Shown in pieces: positions 48,766 through 57,672 of a stretch of DNA of 64,000 bases (position 1 is the stretch's first letter; every line of letters starts with the position of its first letter). Under the pieces are notes generated by a model that worked only from the letters and a program-made list of their open reading frames with translations, ran no database searches and was not told the origin of the DNA. The stretch lies in contig NZ_VHIN01000009.1 in assembly GCF_009805585.1 (NCBI RefSeq), positions 62,001 through 126,000 of the forward strand, in the 5' to 3' direction. The DNA comes from Glutamicibacter sp. JC586 (GTDB lineage Bacteria; Actinomycetota; Actinomycetes; Actinomycetales; Micrococcaceae). Position numbers and translations under genes: made by a program.

Positions 48766-49359
48766 ATGGGGCTCGTTACTTGCGATGTGACAGTTTCTTC
48801 CGATGGATTCTGTGCCGGTCCTAATCAAAGTATGACAACTCCGCTGGGCGAAGGTGGAGAGAAGCTGCATCGCTGGCAATTCGAAAATACTGAGGAAAAC
48901 AGCGACGAAATTGCAGCCATCACCGAAGCCTCGGCGTTCATCATGGGAATGAATATGTTCACTCCGCCCGAGCATGCCAGTTCAGCTGATTGGAGTGGCT
49001 GGTGGGGCGAAAATCCTCCATACCACGCCCCTGTGTTTGTGCTCAGCCATCACCCGCGCTCAACGATTCGCCTCGTGGGTGGCACCAGTTTTCAATTTGT
49101 CACCCAAGGAATCCACGAGGCACTCTCTGAAGCACGAGAAGCCGCCGGCGATAACCCAGTAGCCATCGCCGGTGGTGCCAGTACCATAGTCCAGTTCCTG
49201 AGCGAAGGGCTGATCGATGAGTTGCGGTTGCATATTGCGCCAATACACCTGGGTCAGGGAGAAGCGATCACCGTAGAAAAGATCGAGTCGCATATGGATC
49301 GATATTCCAGACGTGAAACGTCATTGGCCACCCACGTCTACTATCGCAAGCGTCGTTAG
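48766..49359 (+). CDS. RibD C-terminal/dihydrofolate reductase-like oxidoreductase
   Basis: A 197-residue protein with the DHFR-like fold of the RibD_C family. VTVSSDGFCAGPNQS is the first strand and loop, a GMNMFTPPE-type segment follows, and GGASTIVQFLSEGLIDELRLHIAPI is the characteristic NADPH-binding block. Such stand-alone proteins act on small ketones or pteridine-like substrates. It is a single gene behind GAGG. Confidence 0.9.
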   Translation: MGLVTCDVTVSSDGFCAGPNQSMTTPLGEGGEKLHRWQFENTEENSDEIAAITEASAFIMGMNMFTPPEHASSADWSGWWGENPPYHAPVFVLSHHPRSTIRLVGGTSFQFVTQGIHEALSEAREAAGDNPVAIAGGASTIVQFLSEGLIDELRLHIAPIHLGQGEAITVEKIESHMDRYSRRETSLATHVYYRKRR

Positions 49360-49371
49360 ACTCAACCGCGC

Positions 49372-49848
49372 TTATTTGTAGAATCCTTCGCGCAGGTTGA
49401 TGCCGTATTCAAGCCAAGCTTTCATGGCTGCCATCATGCCAGTCCAGCCCATGCAATTGCCGAATGCCGCTTTGGCCCCACTCTCGGTGGCCTGCCATGA
49501 GGCTTCGGTAATCTCCACCTTGGTACGTGTTCCATTATCTACAGAACTGAAGTCAAAAGTGACAGTGTTTAACGCATCCTCGGCCGTGGTGTTTTCGGCT
49601 TCCCACTGAAGAACTATTTTCTCTGGGAACTGCGCTTGAAGAACTTTGACCGGGAAGGCACCGGGGAAATCGTGGAAATCCCAGCTGACGCTTTCACCGG
49701 TTTCGAGCCTGCCCTGGGCTCCACCGGTGGTGAAGTAACTGGAGAGTTTTTCAGGGTCAGCTACAGCTTCGTAGACCTCAGAGATTTCTTTAGAAATGAA
49801 CCCCGAGACGGTGAAGGACAGCTGATTTAGATCATTACTTGTAGACAT
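49372..49848 (-). CDS. SRPBCC (AHSA1-like) domain protein
   Basis: A 158-residue helix-grip fold protein. FTVSGFISKEISEVYEAVADPEKLSSYF is the N-terminal strand-helix of the START-like AHSA1 family, and TKVEITEASWQA with a C-terminal GMMAAMKAWLEYGINLREG helix closes the fold. It likely binds a hydrophobic ligand or acts as a co-chaperone. It is convergent with the RibD-like gene (12-bp gap). Confidence 0.9.
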   Translation of the reverse strand: MSTSNDLNQLSFTVSGFISKEISEVYEAVADPEKLSSYFTTGGAQGRLETGESVSWDFHDFPGAFPVKVLQAQFPEKIVLQWEAENTTAEDALNTVTFDFSSVDNGTRTKVEITEASWQATESGAKAAFGNCMGWTGMMAAMKAWLEYGINLREGFYK

Positions 49849-49915
49849 GATTCATGTCTACGCGCGAAGTTGCCGACTCACAACTCTTTGTCGGAGTTTG
49901 ACAGATTATTTTTGG

Positions 49916-50425
49916 TTACACACCAAAAGGTTTGGCGTACTGATAATGACCGGTGGGAAGTTTTCGGTCATCAAATACCCTGACCATAAAATGCTCTCCC
50001 CACGACGGATCGCTGGGATGAAGGCCGCGGGCCTGTGCCGGTTCGTAGCCAAAACGGCGATAGTAGGCAGGGGTACCGAGCAGTACGATGCCGCTCAGAG
50101 ATTCCGCTTCAGCTTGGTCGTGGATGCTCTGCATCAGAATTGAGCCCACTCCGCGATGCTGATATTCCGGGGCGACAGCCAGCGGGCCCAAACCCAGCAT
50201 GGGTTCTTGGCCTACTCGCCCCCAGGTTGCGATGACGTGGCCGATAACGGCCGTTCCGTCGAGCGCCAGGATAGAAAACCTCGGGTCATAGTTCTCGCAG
50301 TCGAATAGCTCTTGAAGCAACGAGACCTCATCAGGTTCCACCATGGGGTCCATTCCGGCGAAGGCCGCATGCGTCACTGCATACACCGCAGCACGGTCAT
50401 CAAAGACTTCTCCTCGGATATGCAT
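49916..50425 (-). CDS. GNAT-family N-acetyltransferase
   Basis: A 169-residue acetyl-CoA-dependent acyltransferase. LGPLAVAPEYQHRGVGSILMQ is motif A with the Q/R-x-x-G-x-G/A pyrophosphate loop, followed by the LLGTPAYYRRFGYEPA segment typical of YhbS-like members. The substrate is unknown. ATG at 50425 is chosen because the fold begins there (MHIRGEVFDD); the frame remains open about 40 codons further upstream without a Shine-Dalgarno site. Confidence 0.85.
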   Translation of the reverse strand: MHIRGEVFDDRAAVYAVTHAAFAGMDPMVEPDEVSLLQELFDCENYDPRFSILALDGTAVIGHVIATWGRVGQEPMLGLGPLAVAPEYQHRGVGSILMQSIHDQAEAESLSGIVLLGTPAYYRRFGYEPAQARGLHPSDPSWGEHFMVRVFDDRKLPTGHYQYAKPFGV

Positions 50426-50842
50426 GATCGCAAACCTATCAAAACTCACCGGGCAAGAAAAATTCTCACCGCGACTTGAAGAATCGCGCAGCAGCTCTTT
50501 TGTCCCCAACCTTGGACTAAGACGGATCATTACGGAACCCAGAAATTTGTTCATCAGGTGTTAAACCGGTTCACTGCATCCTGGCCTACACCAAGATAAG
50601 CCCTCCCTATTTGGAGACAAAACAGGTGGGTCAGTCTCAAATATTTTCAAGTCAGCACCGTGGCCAATCAGAAATTTTCGTGCTGAACTTGTGACAATCA
50701 GCTCGTGGCATGCTCCCCACAATATGGTTGATCCTTTAAGAAATGCCTGTTTTGTAGAAGATTCATCTTCAACCAGTTGCATAAACCTTGATTCACGAAG
50801 CAGTTGATGATGAACTAGTTTTCACATCACCTGCATCAACGA
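50426..50842. other. Intergenic region before the D,D-carboxypeptidase gene
   Basis: A divergent gap of about 420 bp, A+T-rich, presumably with promoters for both flanking genes. A 73-codon minus-strand frame (50561-50782) is not convincing. No repeat, hairpin terminator or RNA gene was identified. Confidence 0.5.
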
Positions 50843-52069
50843 ATGGACTTCACTTTGAGAACCTCACCGAAACTCTCACCGGCCTTGAAGGTTCCTTTGG
50901 CCGCCTCGCTTAGCGTCGCTTTGATGACAACGTTACTGCCTCTCAGTCCAGCAACCGCTTCAACTGATGTCCCTGCAACGACCACTATTAGTGCACAATC
51001 TCTCTCCGTGGATTCCTCAGTTCAGATCGCGGCAAAGAAGTTGCCCAGGGATCCGAACAATATCAACGTGCTGGTCAATAAAAAGTACCCACTAAGCCCC
51101 AAGAAGTTCGCCCCTAAGACCGTTGCGATCTCGGGTACCGACGTACGTCTGAAAGCTTCTGCGGCCAAAGCCTACTCATCTATGGTGAAGGCGGCAGCCA
51201 AAGATGGCGTCAAGATTCGTGCTGTCAGTGGCTATCGCTCCTACGTCCGTCAAGCTGAGCTGTACAACTACTACACCAGAATCTACGGCCAGAGTTATGC
51301 ATCAAAGATCTCTGCTGTGCCAGGCACCAGCGAGCACCAAACCGGACTGGCCATAGACATTGGAAATAAGAACAAGGCCTGCGGTCTGCAAGCCTGCTTC
51401 GCTAACACTCCAGTGGGCAAATGGGCCGCGAAGAACGCCTATAAATTCGGTTTTGTCTTGCGCTATCCCAAGGGTCAAGAATCCATCACAGGATATTCTT
51501 TTGAGCCTTGGCACTTCCGCTACCTAGGCACCACGCTAGCCAAGAGTTACAAGAACTCGGGTGCCAAAACACTTGAGGCCTACTATGGAGTTGCCTCCAG
51601 CACCAAGACTCCAGCCCCGACCAAGACAGTCAAGGGAACCGCGAGAACCACTGCCAATTTGAATATGCGCAGTGGTGCTGGGACTTCAAATCGAATCTTG
51701 CTGACCATCCCGAACGGTAAAAGCGTCAAGCTGACCGGTTCAAAAAAGTCTGGTTGGTATCAGGTGACCTACAGTTCGAAGACTGGCTGGGTTTCAGGCA
51801 CATACTTGAGCAATATCTCGATGCCATCAAAGTCGAGCAAGGCTCCCAAGGATTCATCCAAGAAATCCGAATCAAAGGCATCAAAAACCAAGACTGCCAA
51901 GACCACGGCAAATTTGAATATGCGCACCGGAAATGGCACCAATCACCGAATCAAGCTGACCATTCCGCGCGGAAAAATGGTGACCATCACCGGCGTCAAA
52001 AAGTCAGGCTGGTACCCAGTGAAGTATGCCGGAAGATCCGGCTGGGTCTCTGCCACTTACCTACGATAA
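50843..52069 (+). CDS. Secreted M15B D-alanyl-D-alanine carboxypeptidase with two SH3b domains
   Basis: A 408-residue exported peptidoglycan enzyme that trims terminal D-Ala. A signal peptide occupies about 1-40. The VanY/M15B domain (about 75-235) has SEHQTGLAIDIG (163-174) with metal His and Asp, and FEPWHFRYLG (220-229) with the catalytic Glu and metal His. Two SH3b wall-binding repeats follow (about 265-322 and 350-408), each with the TTANLNMRxGxG core, joined by a Ser/Lys-rich linker. It is convergent with another SH3b-repeat gene. Confidence 0.93.
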   Translation: MDFTLRTSPKLSPALKVPLAASLSVALMTTLLPLSPATASTDVPATTTISAQSLSVDSSVQIAAKKLPRDPNNINVLVNKKYPLSPKKFAPKTVAISGTDVRLKASAAKAYSSMVKAAAKDGVKIRAVSGYRSYVRQAELYNYYTRIYGQSYASKISAVPGTSEHQTGLAIDIGNKNKACGLQACFANTPVGKWAAKNAYKFGFVLRYPKGQESITGYSFEPWHFRYLGTTLAKSYKNSGAKTLEAYYGVASSTKTPAPTKTVKGTARTTANLNMRSGAGTSNRILLTIPNGKSVKLTGSKKSGWYQVTYSSKTGWVSGTYLSNISMPSKSSKAPKDSSKKSESKASKTKTAKTTANLNMRTGNGTNHRIKLTIPRGKMVTITGVKKSGWYPVKYAGRSGWVSATYLR

Positions 52070-52086
52070 ATAACTGCGCAAGATGC

Positions 52087-52124
52087 GACTGTGCCCCCGG
52101 ACTTTGTAGTCCGGGGGCACAGTC
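52087..52124. terminator. Bidirectional terminator between the two SH3b genes
   Basis: A perfect 17-bp stem with a four-base loop between convergent genes; T-runs are short. Confidence 0.85.
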
Positions 52125-52158
52125 GTTAGCAGTTCGCAGAACCGTTCACTAGCGATAT

Positions 52159-53589
52159 CTAGCCATTGAGCGCACTGTAATTAAGTGCTCCACCGGTGGC
52201 CGAGTCGCCAAAGGTCTCAACGTGAATATGGTTCATGTGACGCGTGTTATCGGTCCAGTTATTGGTGAACTGAGTGCCGTACTTTCCTGAGGTGGAGTAT
52301 GGTTCCCACCCCTTGCTGGGGCCCAACCAAATCTTGTCTTGCCAGATCAGATAGCTGACACCTAGCTGTTGGCGGTTATCCAGCAGAAATTGGGCGATTC
52401 GATCGCCCGCGGCGATGCTTGAAGCGCTCTTGTAATTGGGAATCATCACGTCCACGGCACGTCCCGAGCTATGGCCCACGGAGCCGGAACGAATGGTACC
52501 GAACGAAGTGTAGTCACCGGCGAATAGTCGACGAACCGTGTTCATCACCAGCGTTGTGTCGTTGCGGACCTTGGCGGAAGTACTCGGTGCTCCCTGCGTT
52601 GCCGAAGAGCTCAGGTAGCTGGAGCTAATGTAGCCGGTACCAACGCTGCTCGAAACTTTGGACCATCCATTTGCTGCGGACTGAACGGTGACTTTCTCCC
52701 CCGCTTGAACAACACCGAGCACTCGATAGCTGGTGCCTGCACCCGATCGTTGGTTGACGGCGACAGTCGCGTACGCGGTGGTGGTTTGTGTCTGTTCTGG
52801 CTTTGGGGTCGGCTTTGGGGACTGCGTAGCTGGAGCCTTGGCGAGGTAGGACTTGCTCACCCAACCGGTTCCCTTGGAGGAAGTTACCTGTGCCCAGTTA
52901 CCCGAGCTGCGATGAATCGTGAGCTTTGAACCCGATGGAATCACTCCGACGGAGCGGTAGTTGATTCCTGCGCCGGTTCGCAGGTTCAGGTTGGCCGTGG
53001 TGTACCCGGTAGTGGTGCTCGTCTCTGGAGCCGGCTTCTGGGAGCTCGCAGTGGACTTGAGGTAGCTCTCGCTGGCCCAACCAGTGCCACGTGACGAACT
53101 CACCTTCGCCCATCCGCGAGAAGTTTGCAGAACGGTGACCCGCTCGCCCTTAGGAATAACGCCGATTGAACGGTAGCCGGTGCCAGCCCCGGTGCGCAGA
53201 TTCAGATTCGCTGTGGTGTATTTTGGCGTACCACTACTGGTATTGGATGAGGAAGTTACCGTGTCCAAGTAAGAGTTGGAAGACCAGCCGGTCTTGCCTG
53301 CGTACTTAACCTTGCTCCATTTGCCACTGGTTCCCAGGACGGTGAGCTTGGTTCCCTTGGGAATCACGACCAAGGTGGCCGAATTGGCGGTGGCCTTGGC
53401 ACGCAGGCGCAGGTTAGCGGTGGTGCGCTTGGTGACGGAGCTCTTGGCTGCGACGACTTTCAGGTGGGTCGAAGGCAATGATTTGGGAACGTCGGCCTTG
53501 GCCGGAGCGGCAACTACCGCCTGTGCACCCGTTCCTACGGTCATGGTTACGGCCAGCGCTACGGCGGCGGTACGTCCAGGAATCCTCAT
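52159..53589 (-). CDS. Secreted protein with four SH3b domains and a C-terminal M15-like/ARB_07466-type domain
   Basis: A 476-residue exported protein. A signal peptide ends near 28 (AVVAAPA), followed by a short linker and four SH3b repeats (about 54-110, 123-180, 193-250, 269-326), each with a T(A/V)NxRxxAG core and GTGWxSxSYL end. The C-terminal 130 residues contain VGHSSGRAVDVMIP, YLIWQDKIW and HMNHIHVE. This is a His/Asp/His pattern of the ARB_07466-like (D-Ala-D-Ala peptidase-like) domain found in cell-wall proteins. Activity is probably peptidoglycan hydrolysis; the metal ligands are present but the exact bond is unknown. Confidence 0.88.
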   Translation of the reverse strand: MRIPGRTAAVALAVTMTVGTGAQAVVAAPAKADVPKSLPSTHLKVVAAKSSVTKRTTANLRLRAKATANSATLVVIPKGTKLTVLGTSGKWSKVKYAGKTGWSSNSYLDTVTSSSNTSSGTPKYTTANLNLRTGAGTGYRSIGVIPKGERVTVLQTSRGWAKVSSSRGTGWASESYLKSTASSQKPAPETSTTTGYTTANLNLRTGAGINYRSVGVIPSGSKLTIHRSSGNWAQVTSSKGTGWVSKSYLAKAPATQSPKPTPKPEQTQTTTAYATVAVNQRSGAGTSYRVLGVVQAGEKVTVQSAANGWSKVSSSVGTGYISSSYLSSSATQGAPSTSAKVRNDTTLVMNTVRRLFAGDYTSFGTIRSGSVGHSSGRAVDVMIPNYKSASSIAAGDRIAQFLLDNRQQLGVSYLIWQDKIWLGPSKGWEPYSTSGKYGTQFTNNWTDNTRHMNHIHVETFGDSATGGALNYSALNG

Positions 53590-53930
53590 AAGGTCCTTCT
53601 CTTGGTGAGTCGGAGCAGTCCCCTGCCACGGATCTTGCGTGGCGTGGCGCTACCCCAACGAGCGATGCGAGTTGACTCAGTTCTAGGCTTGAGCCTTGAG
53701 ACTGCGCCGGTTCCGAGGCCTAATTAGGACTAGGTTCCCAGTGTAACTTTGCCATATCTAGCGCGTCCGTGCACCTATATTCGGCCATATCAGTGCCAAT
53801 GTCTGATTTTAGATAGGAGGATTACTCTCCGCTTACTACTTCTAAGTAGTCAAGTTCTTCGTGTTTATTGACTGCCGTGGCCAAGATCCCTACTCCCCGC
53901 ACCAGCTCGCTCAATGTGCGTTAACAGCAA
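53590..53930. other. Promoter-side gap of the four-SH3b gene
   Basis: A 340-bp region upstream of the minus-strand SH3b gene and downstream of the MHS transporter terminator. It should carry the SH3b gene promoter. No gene or RNA is supported. Confidence 0.5.
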
Positions 53931-53964
53931 GAACCCCCGAGCAACTGAAATTGCCCGGGGGTTC
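53931..53964 (-). terminator. Terminator of the MHS transporter gene
   Basis: A 14-bp stem with one mismatch (GAACCCCCGAGCAA and near-complement) around a short loop, followed by TTGCTG on the minus strand. Confidence 0.8.
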
Positions 53965-53997
53965 CTGCGTTACTTATTTAGTGTGCGTCGCTTGACC

Positions 53998-55476
53998 TTA
54001 GCGTTCGTCAGCGGTGACCGACTCACGGTCCACGGTAAAGGAGGTACGAGCCGAGACTGCCGAAGCTCCGATACCTTGGCTTCCTTTGAGCCAAACATCG
54101 TCTCCAGCCTCAACCGATGAGATCTTCACCGCATCGTCGGTGCGGGTCAAGTCGCGGCGCAGGGTTTCTGGAACCAGGAAGGTTGATCCGACGGTGATGG
54201 CGGAGAGAGCTGCCATGTACAGACCCAGCACCAACCAACTGCCATCGGTGATAGCAATCAGGTAAGCACCTAGGACACCGGCCAGGCCACCGGCGAGCAC
54301 TGCGGAGATTTCGCGAGCCATGGCCACACCGAGGTAACGGTGACGACTACCAAAGAGTTCAGGAAGCATTGCGCACTGTGGGCCAAGCATCGTGGCAACG
54401 CCAATGCCGATGCCCAGAGCGATTACCGTAATGGCCAGTGCGTGGCTGCCCAGGGTCAGCGCCCACCAGGCCGGCAGCGAGTAGACCAGCATAAAGATGG
54501 CACCTGCACGGTAAATGATGCGACGTCCGAAGCGGTCAGAGAGCGCCCCAGCGAATGGAACGGTAAAGACTGCGATCAGCGAACCGATGGTCACGCCCCA
54601 GGTGAGCAATCCCTTGTCTGCCTCTGGTCCAACAACGGTGACGAAGAAGCTCAGGGCCAGACCCTGGAACATGTAGGAGCCACCGTTCTCAGCCATACGT
54701 AGCCCGATGCCTACCAGAACGCCAGGGAAGCCATTGCGGAACAACTCACGCATTGGGTGTTCGGAAACCTGCTCGCGCTTTTCCATCTCAACGAAGGTTG
54801 GGGTTTCTTCCAGCTTCGTACGGATCAGCACTGCCAGGATAATCAGCAAGAAGGATGCCAGGAATGGTACGCGCCAGCCCCAAGTCATCAGCGCTTCTTC
54901 GGGCAGCATGGTCAGTAGCGAGAAGACCACTGCAGCAAGCAACGTGCCGACCTGAATACCGACAAATGGCAGGGCCGAGAAGAAGCCACGACGTGCGGTT
55001 GGTGAGTACTCGGCCATTAGCACGGTTGCACCAGCCTGCTCAGCACCTGCACCGAAGCCCTGCAGGAGCCTGAGCAGTACCAGAAGGATTGGTGACCAGA
55101 TGCCTGCGGTCTCGTAGGTTGGCAGCACGCCGATCAGTGTGGATGCTCCACCCATGAGCACGATGGTGATCACCAAAACGATCTTGCGTCCCAGTCGGTC
55201 ACCGAGCATACCGAAGAACATTCCGCCGAAGGGGCGGGCGACAAAACCAACGCCGAAGGTAGCGAATGCTGCCACCGTGGCCATAGCTGGGTCCCCTTGC
55301 GGGAAGAAGAGCACGTTGAAGATCAGCGCTGTAGCCAAGCCGTATAACGCGAAGTCGAAGTACTCAAGGGCGCTACCGACGCTAGAGGCCAAAGTGGCCC
55401 GTTGCAGGTTCTTAGCGTAGTTGGCATCAGCTGCCGAACCGCCGGAGCCTTTGGCCCCTGTTGGCGTTGAATTCAT
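53998..55476 (-). CDS. MFS transporter, metabolite:H+ symporter (MHS) family
   Basis: A 492-residue inner-membrane symporter with 12 helices. The ATG at 55476 follows AGGAGA at six bases. ASSVGSALEYFDFALYGLATAL opens helix 1 as in ProP/ShiA/KgtP-type proteins. GDRLGRKIVLVITIVLMGGAST is the MFS loop 2-3 signature, and LLRLLQGFGAGAEQAGA is helix 4. Substrates of this family are small carboxylates or betaines. The IclR regulator and two dehydrogenases beside it suggest a hydroxy- or keto-acid. A 23-bp IclR-type operator lies about 57-80 bases upstream. Confidence 0.92.
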   Translation of the reverse strand: MNSTPTGAKGSGGSAADANYAKNLQRATLASSVGSALEYFDFALYGLATALIFNVLFFPQGDPAMATVAAFATFGVGFVARPFGGMFFGMLGDRLGRKIVLVITIVLMGGASTLIGVLPTYETAGIWSPILLVLLRLLQGFGAGAEQAGATVLMAEYSPTARRGFFSALPFVGIQVGTLLAAVVFSLLTMLPEEALMTWGWRVPFLASFLLIILAVLIRTKLEETPTFVEMEKREQVSEHPMRELFRNGFPGVLVGIGLRMAENGGSYMFQGLALSFFVTVVGPEADKGLLTWGVTIGSLIAVFTVPFAGALSDRFGRRIIYRAGAIFMLVYSLPAWWALTLGSHALAITVIALGIGIGVATMLGPQCAMLPELFGSRHRYLGVAMAREISAVLAGGLAGVLGAYLIAITDGSWLVLGLYMAALSAITVGSTFLVPETLRRDLTRTDDAVKISSVEAGDDVWLKGSQGIGASAVSARTSFTVDRESVTADER

Positions 55477-55532
55477 GGTGGTCTCCTTTGACGAGTGAAG
55501 CGCATCACTTCTACCTGAATTGAAGATACCAG

Positions 55533-55555
55533 TATAGCGAACGCTGTACAACATA
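55533..55555. promoter_or_regulatory. IclR-type operator, site 1
   Basis: TATAGCGAACGCTGTACAACATA, upstream of the MHS transporter, matches site 2 at 57600-57622 (opposite orientation) in 19 of 23 positions. The GAAC-N3-GTNC core is a partial palindrome. A further ATATTGAAC half-site lies at 55552-55561. Confidence 0.65.
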
Positions 55556-55597
55556 TTGAACGCACTATTTTGAGAGATTTTTATCTGCAGACAAAAA

Positions 55598-55639
55598 TCT
55601 CGCCCCACCGTGCCTATATCTAGGGACGGTGGGGCGAGA
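55598..55639 (-). terminator. Terminator of the dehydrogenase-iclR operon
   Basis: A perfect 14-bp GC-rich stem (arms 55598-55611 and 55626-55639) followed on the minus strand by five T, 34 bases after the iclR stop. Confidence 0.92.
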
Positions 55640-55673
55640 ATTCGTCGATATATTCAGTTCTTAGGCTGGAGAC

Positions 55674-56492
55674 TTAGTCACGTGCAGCGCGTGCCCTCCA
55701 CGGATTTTCCAGCCGGGCAGCCACTTCGCGCAGCGCCGTACCCACCGCAGCAATGCGCAACGGATCGGCCTGGTCTACCGGAAGCGCAGTTCCTAGGGCC
55801 AGTGGTGGGTCACCGGGCGACCAAGCTGCCAATGGAACAGCCACACCCATAACTCCGCTGGTTGAGCGACCGTCATCGACGGCGAAGCCACGTTCACGAG
55901 CCAGCTTTAGTCGCTCACGTAGTTCCTGACCGGTCAGCTCATGGCCGTCGACATCGCTACGCCTGGGCAGCTCGTGATCAATCACCGCAGAGAGCTGTTG
56001 TTCATCTAGTGAAAGCAACAGCGCATTTCCAGCAGCGCTCATCACCGCAGGTAGGCGTGAGCCCAGGGGCGCACCAAAACGGTAGGGCATACGCCCTTCA
56101 TGTCGCGCCAGATACAGGGCCTGAGACCCATCAAGCATGGCAATCTGCACCAGCTCGCCGCGCAGGGTGGGCGAGGAAGAAATAAGTCCGAAAAATTCTC
56201 GCACCTGATTGAACTGTACCGAGTACGCCCCGCCAAGTTCAGCGTTCCGTCGCCCGAGTCCAAAGCCATCACTGGTGCGGCGAATCATTTCGCCATCCTC
56301 TAAAGCCTGGCAAAGATTCGCACAAGATGATTTGGCAATGCCCAGCGTCCGAGCCAGCTCGCTTAAGGACAGCGAGCGACCCTCAGCTTCGGCCAACAAG
56401 CCAAGGATTCCCAAGGCGCGGGTCACCGCCGGAGCGGGATCCCTACCAACCCGTTCTCCGGACTCTTCTACGACCTCGTTCACGCTTGTCAT
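55674..56492 (-). CDS. IclR-family transcriptional regulator
   Basis: A 272-residue regulator. The winged HTH is at about 36-70 (LSLSELARTLGIAKSSCANLCQALEDGEMI), followed by the IclR effector-binding GAF-like domain with the YRFGAPLGSRLPAVMSAAGNALL and GFAVDDGRSTSGVMGVAVP blocks. Its ATG at 56492 overlaps the stop of the upstream dehydrogenase (TAATG), so it is translationally coupled. Identical operator-like sequences flank the cluster on both sides and are its probable targets. Confidence 0.92.
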   Translation of the reverse strand: MTSVNEVVEESGERVGRDPAPAVTRALGILGLLAEAEGRSLSLSELARTLGIAKSSCANLCQALEDGEMIRRTSDGFGLGRRNAELGGAYSVQFNQVREFFGLISSSPTLRGELVQIAMLDGSQALYLARHEGRMPYRFGAPLGSRLPAVMSAAGNALLLSLDEQQLSAVIDHELPRRSDVDGHELTGQELRERLKLARERGFAVDDGRSTSGVMGVAVPLAAWSPGDPPLALGTALPVDQADPLRIAAVGTALREVAARLENPWRARAARD

Positions 56493-57553
56493 TAGTAGAA
56501 CTCTACGGTGTCTACCTTGTTGCGCACAGCCTGACCGTCCAAAATACTGGTGGCATTCTGGGCGAACAACCGAGCAATGCGGGTGGTTTCCTGGGTGCTC
56601 AATGCGGCAGTATGCGGACTGATCAGAACATTGGGGTGTTCCCACAACACACTGTTAGGATCTAGTGGCTCTTGCGCCACCACATCTAGTGCAGCAAAGC
56701 CGATGCGGCCCGCCTCCAAAGCAGGAATCAGTGCAGACTCATCAACCACAGTTCCGCGTCCTACATTGACAAAAATGGTTCCCTCTTTGACAGCTTCAAA
56801 GACCTCGGCCCCCAGCAACCCTTCGGTGCTTTTGGTGCCCGGCAAGGTGGCCACAATAGCGTCAACTTGGCCCGCGACTTCGGCGATCTTTGCTGGATCA
56901 ATCAGGCGGTCCACTCCATTGACCGGCTGGCCACTGCGCGAGGTTCCCCAAACCGTTGAACCGCAGGCCTTGAAGCGTTCAGCCACTGCGGTACCAATAC
57001 CACCAAGGCCTACAACCAGAACGGTCATTTCATCAAGGTGGCGCATGCCCCAGCGCTCCGAAGGCCAGAATTTATTGGCCTGGTCTGCCTCCAACTTGCG
57101 CAGGTTTTTCGCTCCGGCCAAGACGCCAAAGAGTGCAAATTCAGCCAGCGTTGATCCGTGAACACCGGCGCTGGTGGTGAAGGTGACCTTCTCGAGTTCT
57201 TCTGAGCTCAGCCCGGCAGCCTTGACTTGAGCGCCACCGCCGGCAGCCGTGGTGTGAACCCAGATGAGGTCCGGATTCTGTTCCACCGTTTTCTTCAGCA
57301 GAGCTGGATTAACGTCCGGAATGCCAAAGAGGGCTTGCGACGAAGTGATGATCTCTTCATAGCGCTTGGTCTGCTCTTCTGTGCGAGTGAACTGCGAATC
57401 ACCCTCCCAGTCCCCCTGCCAGCGCTGTGGGCGATAGAGTCCTGGTTCGTACGCGAAGTCCAGGCGCGGTTCGAGCTCTTTCATCAATTCAAGATCTGCA
57501 GCGGGGAGATCTACAGCGATTCCTACGCGCAAGCGTTCGGTTTTAGGCGTCAT
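56492..57553 (-). CDS. D-2-hydroxyacid dehydrogenase
   Basis: A 353-residue NAD(P)-dependent enzyme with the family motifs in order: VVGLGGIGTAVAERF (Rossmann), NVGRGTVVDE (catalytic Arg), DVVAQEPLDP (Glu) and SPHTAALS (catalytic His). It resembles phosphoglycerate/hydroxypyruvate-type dehydrogenases without an ACT domain. It heads the operon with iclR and reads away from the divergent 57673 dehydrogenase. The shared operator at 57600-57622 lies in the 119-bp gap. Confidence 0.92.
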   Translation of the reverse strand: MTPKTERLRVGIAVDLPAADLELMKELEPRLDFAYEPGLYRPQRWQGDWEGDSQFTRTEEQTKRYEEIITSSQALFGIPDVNPALLKKTVEQNPDLIWVHTTAAGGGAQVKAAGLSSEELEKVTFTTSAGVHGSTLAEFALFGVLAGAKNLRKLEADQANKFWPSERWGMRHLDEMTVLVVGLGGIGTAVAERFKACGSTVWGTSRSGQPVNGVDRLIDPAKIAEVAGQVDAIVATLPGTKSTEGLLGAEVFEAVKEGTIFVNVGRGTVVDESALIPALEAGRIGFAALDVVAQEPLDPNSVLWEHPNVLISPHTAALSTQETTRIARLFAQNATSILDGQAVRNKVDTVEFY

Positions 57554-57599
57554 TGCTCTGTTTTCCTTTCGTCTGGTGACAGCATACCGGTATGGACAG

Positions 57600-57622
57600 T
57601 ATATTGAACAGTGTTCGCTATA
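57600..57622. promoter_or_regulatory. IclR-type operator, site 2
   Basis: TATATTGAACAGTGTTCGCTATA, the reverse-orientation partner of site 1 (55533-55555), with a perfect GAAC-AGT-GTTC core. It is centred between the divergent dehydrogenase genes. A separate perfect 12-bp palindrome CATACCGGTATG lies at 57583-57594. Confidence 0.68.
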
Positions 57623-57672
57623 TTGACCAATAATATTTTTGGTATTGCCACCTCACAACAAAGGAGTTGCTG

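Noticed and set aside
50561-50782. 73-codon minus-strand frame in the gap before the D,D-carboxypeptidase gene
   Set aside because: No ribosome-binding site, unusual composition for this genome and no family resemblance.
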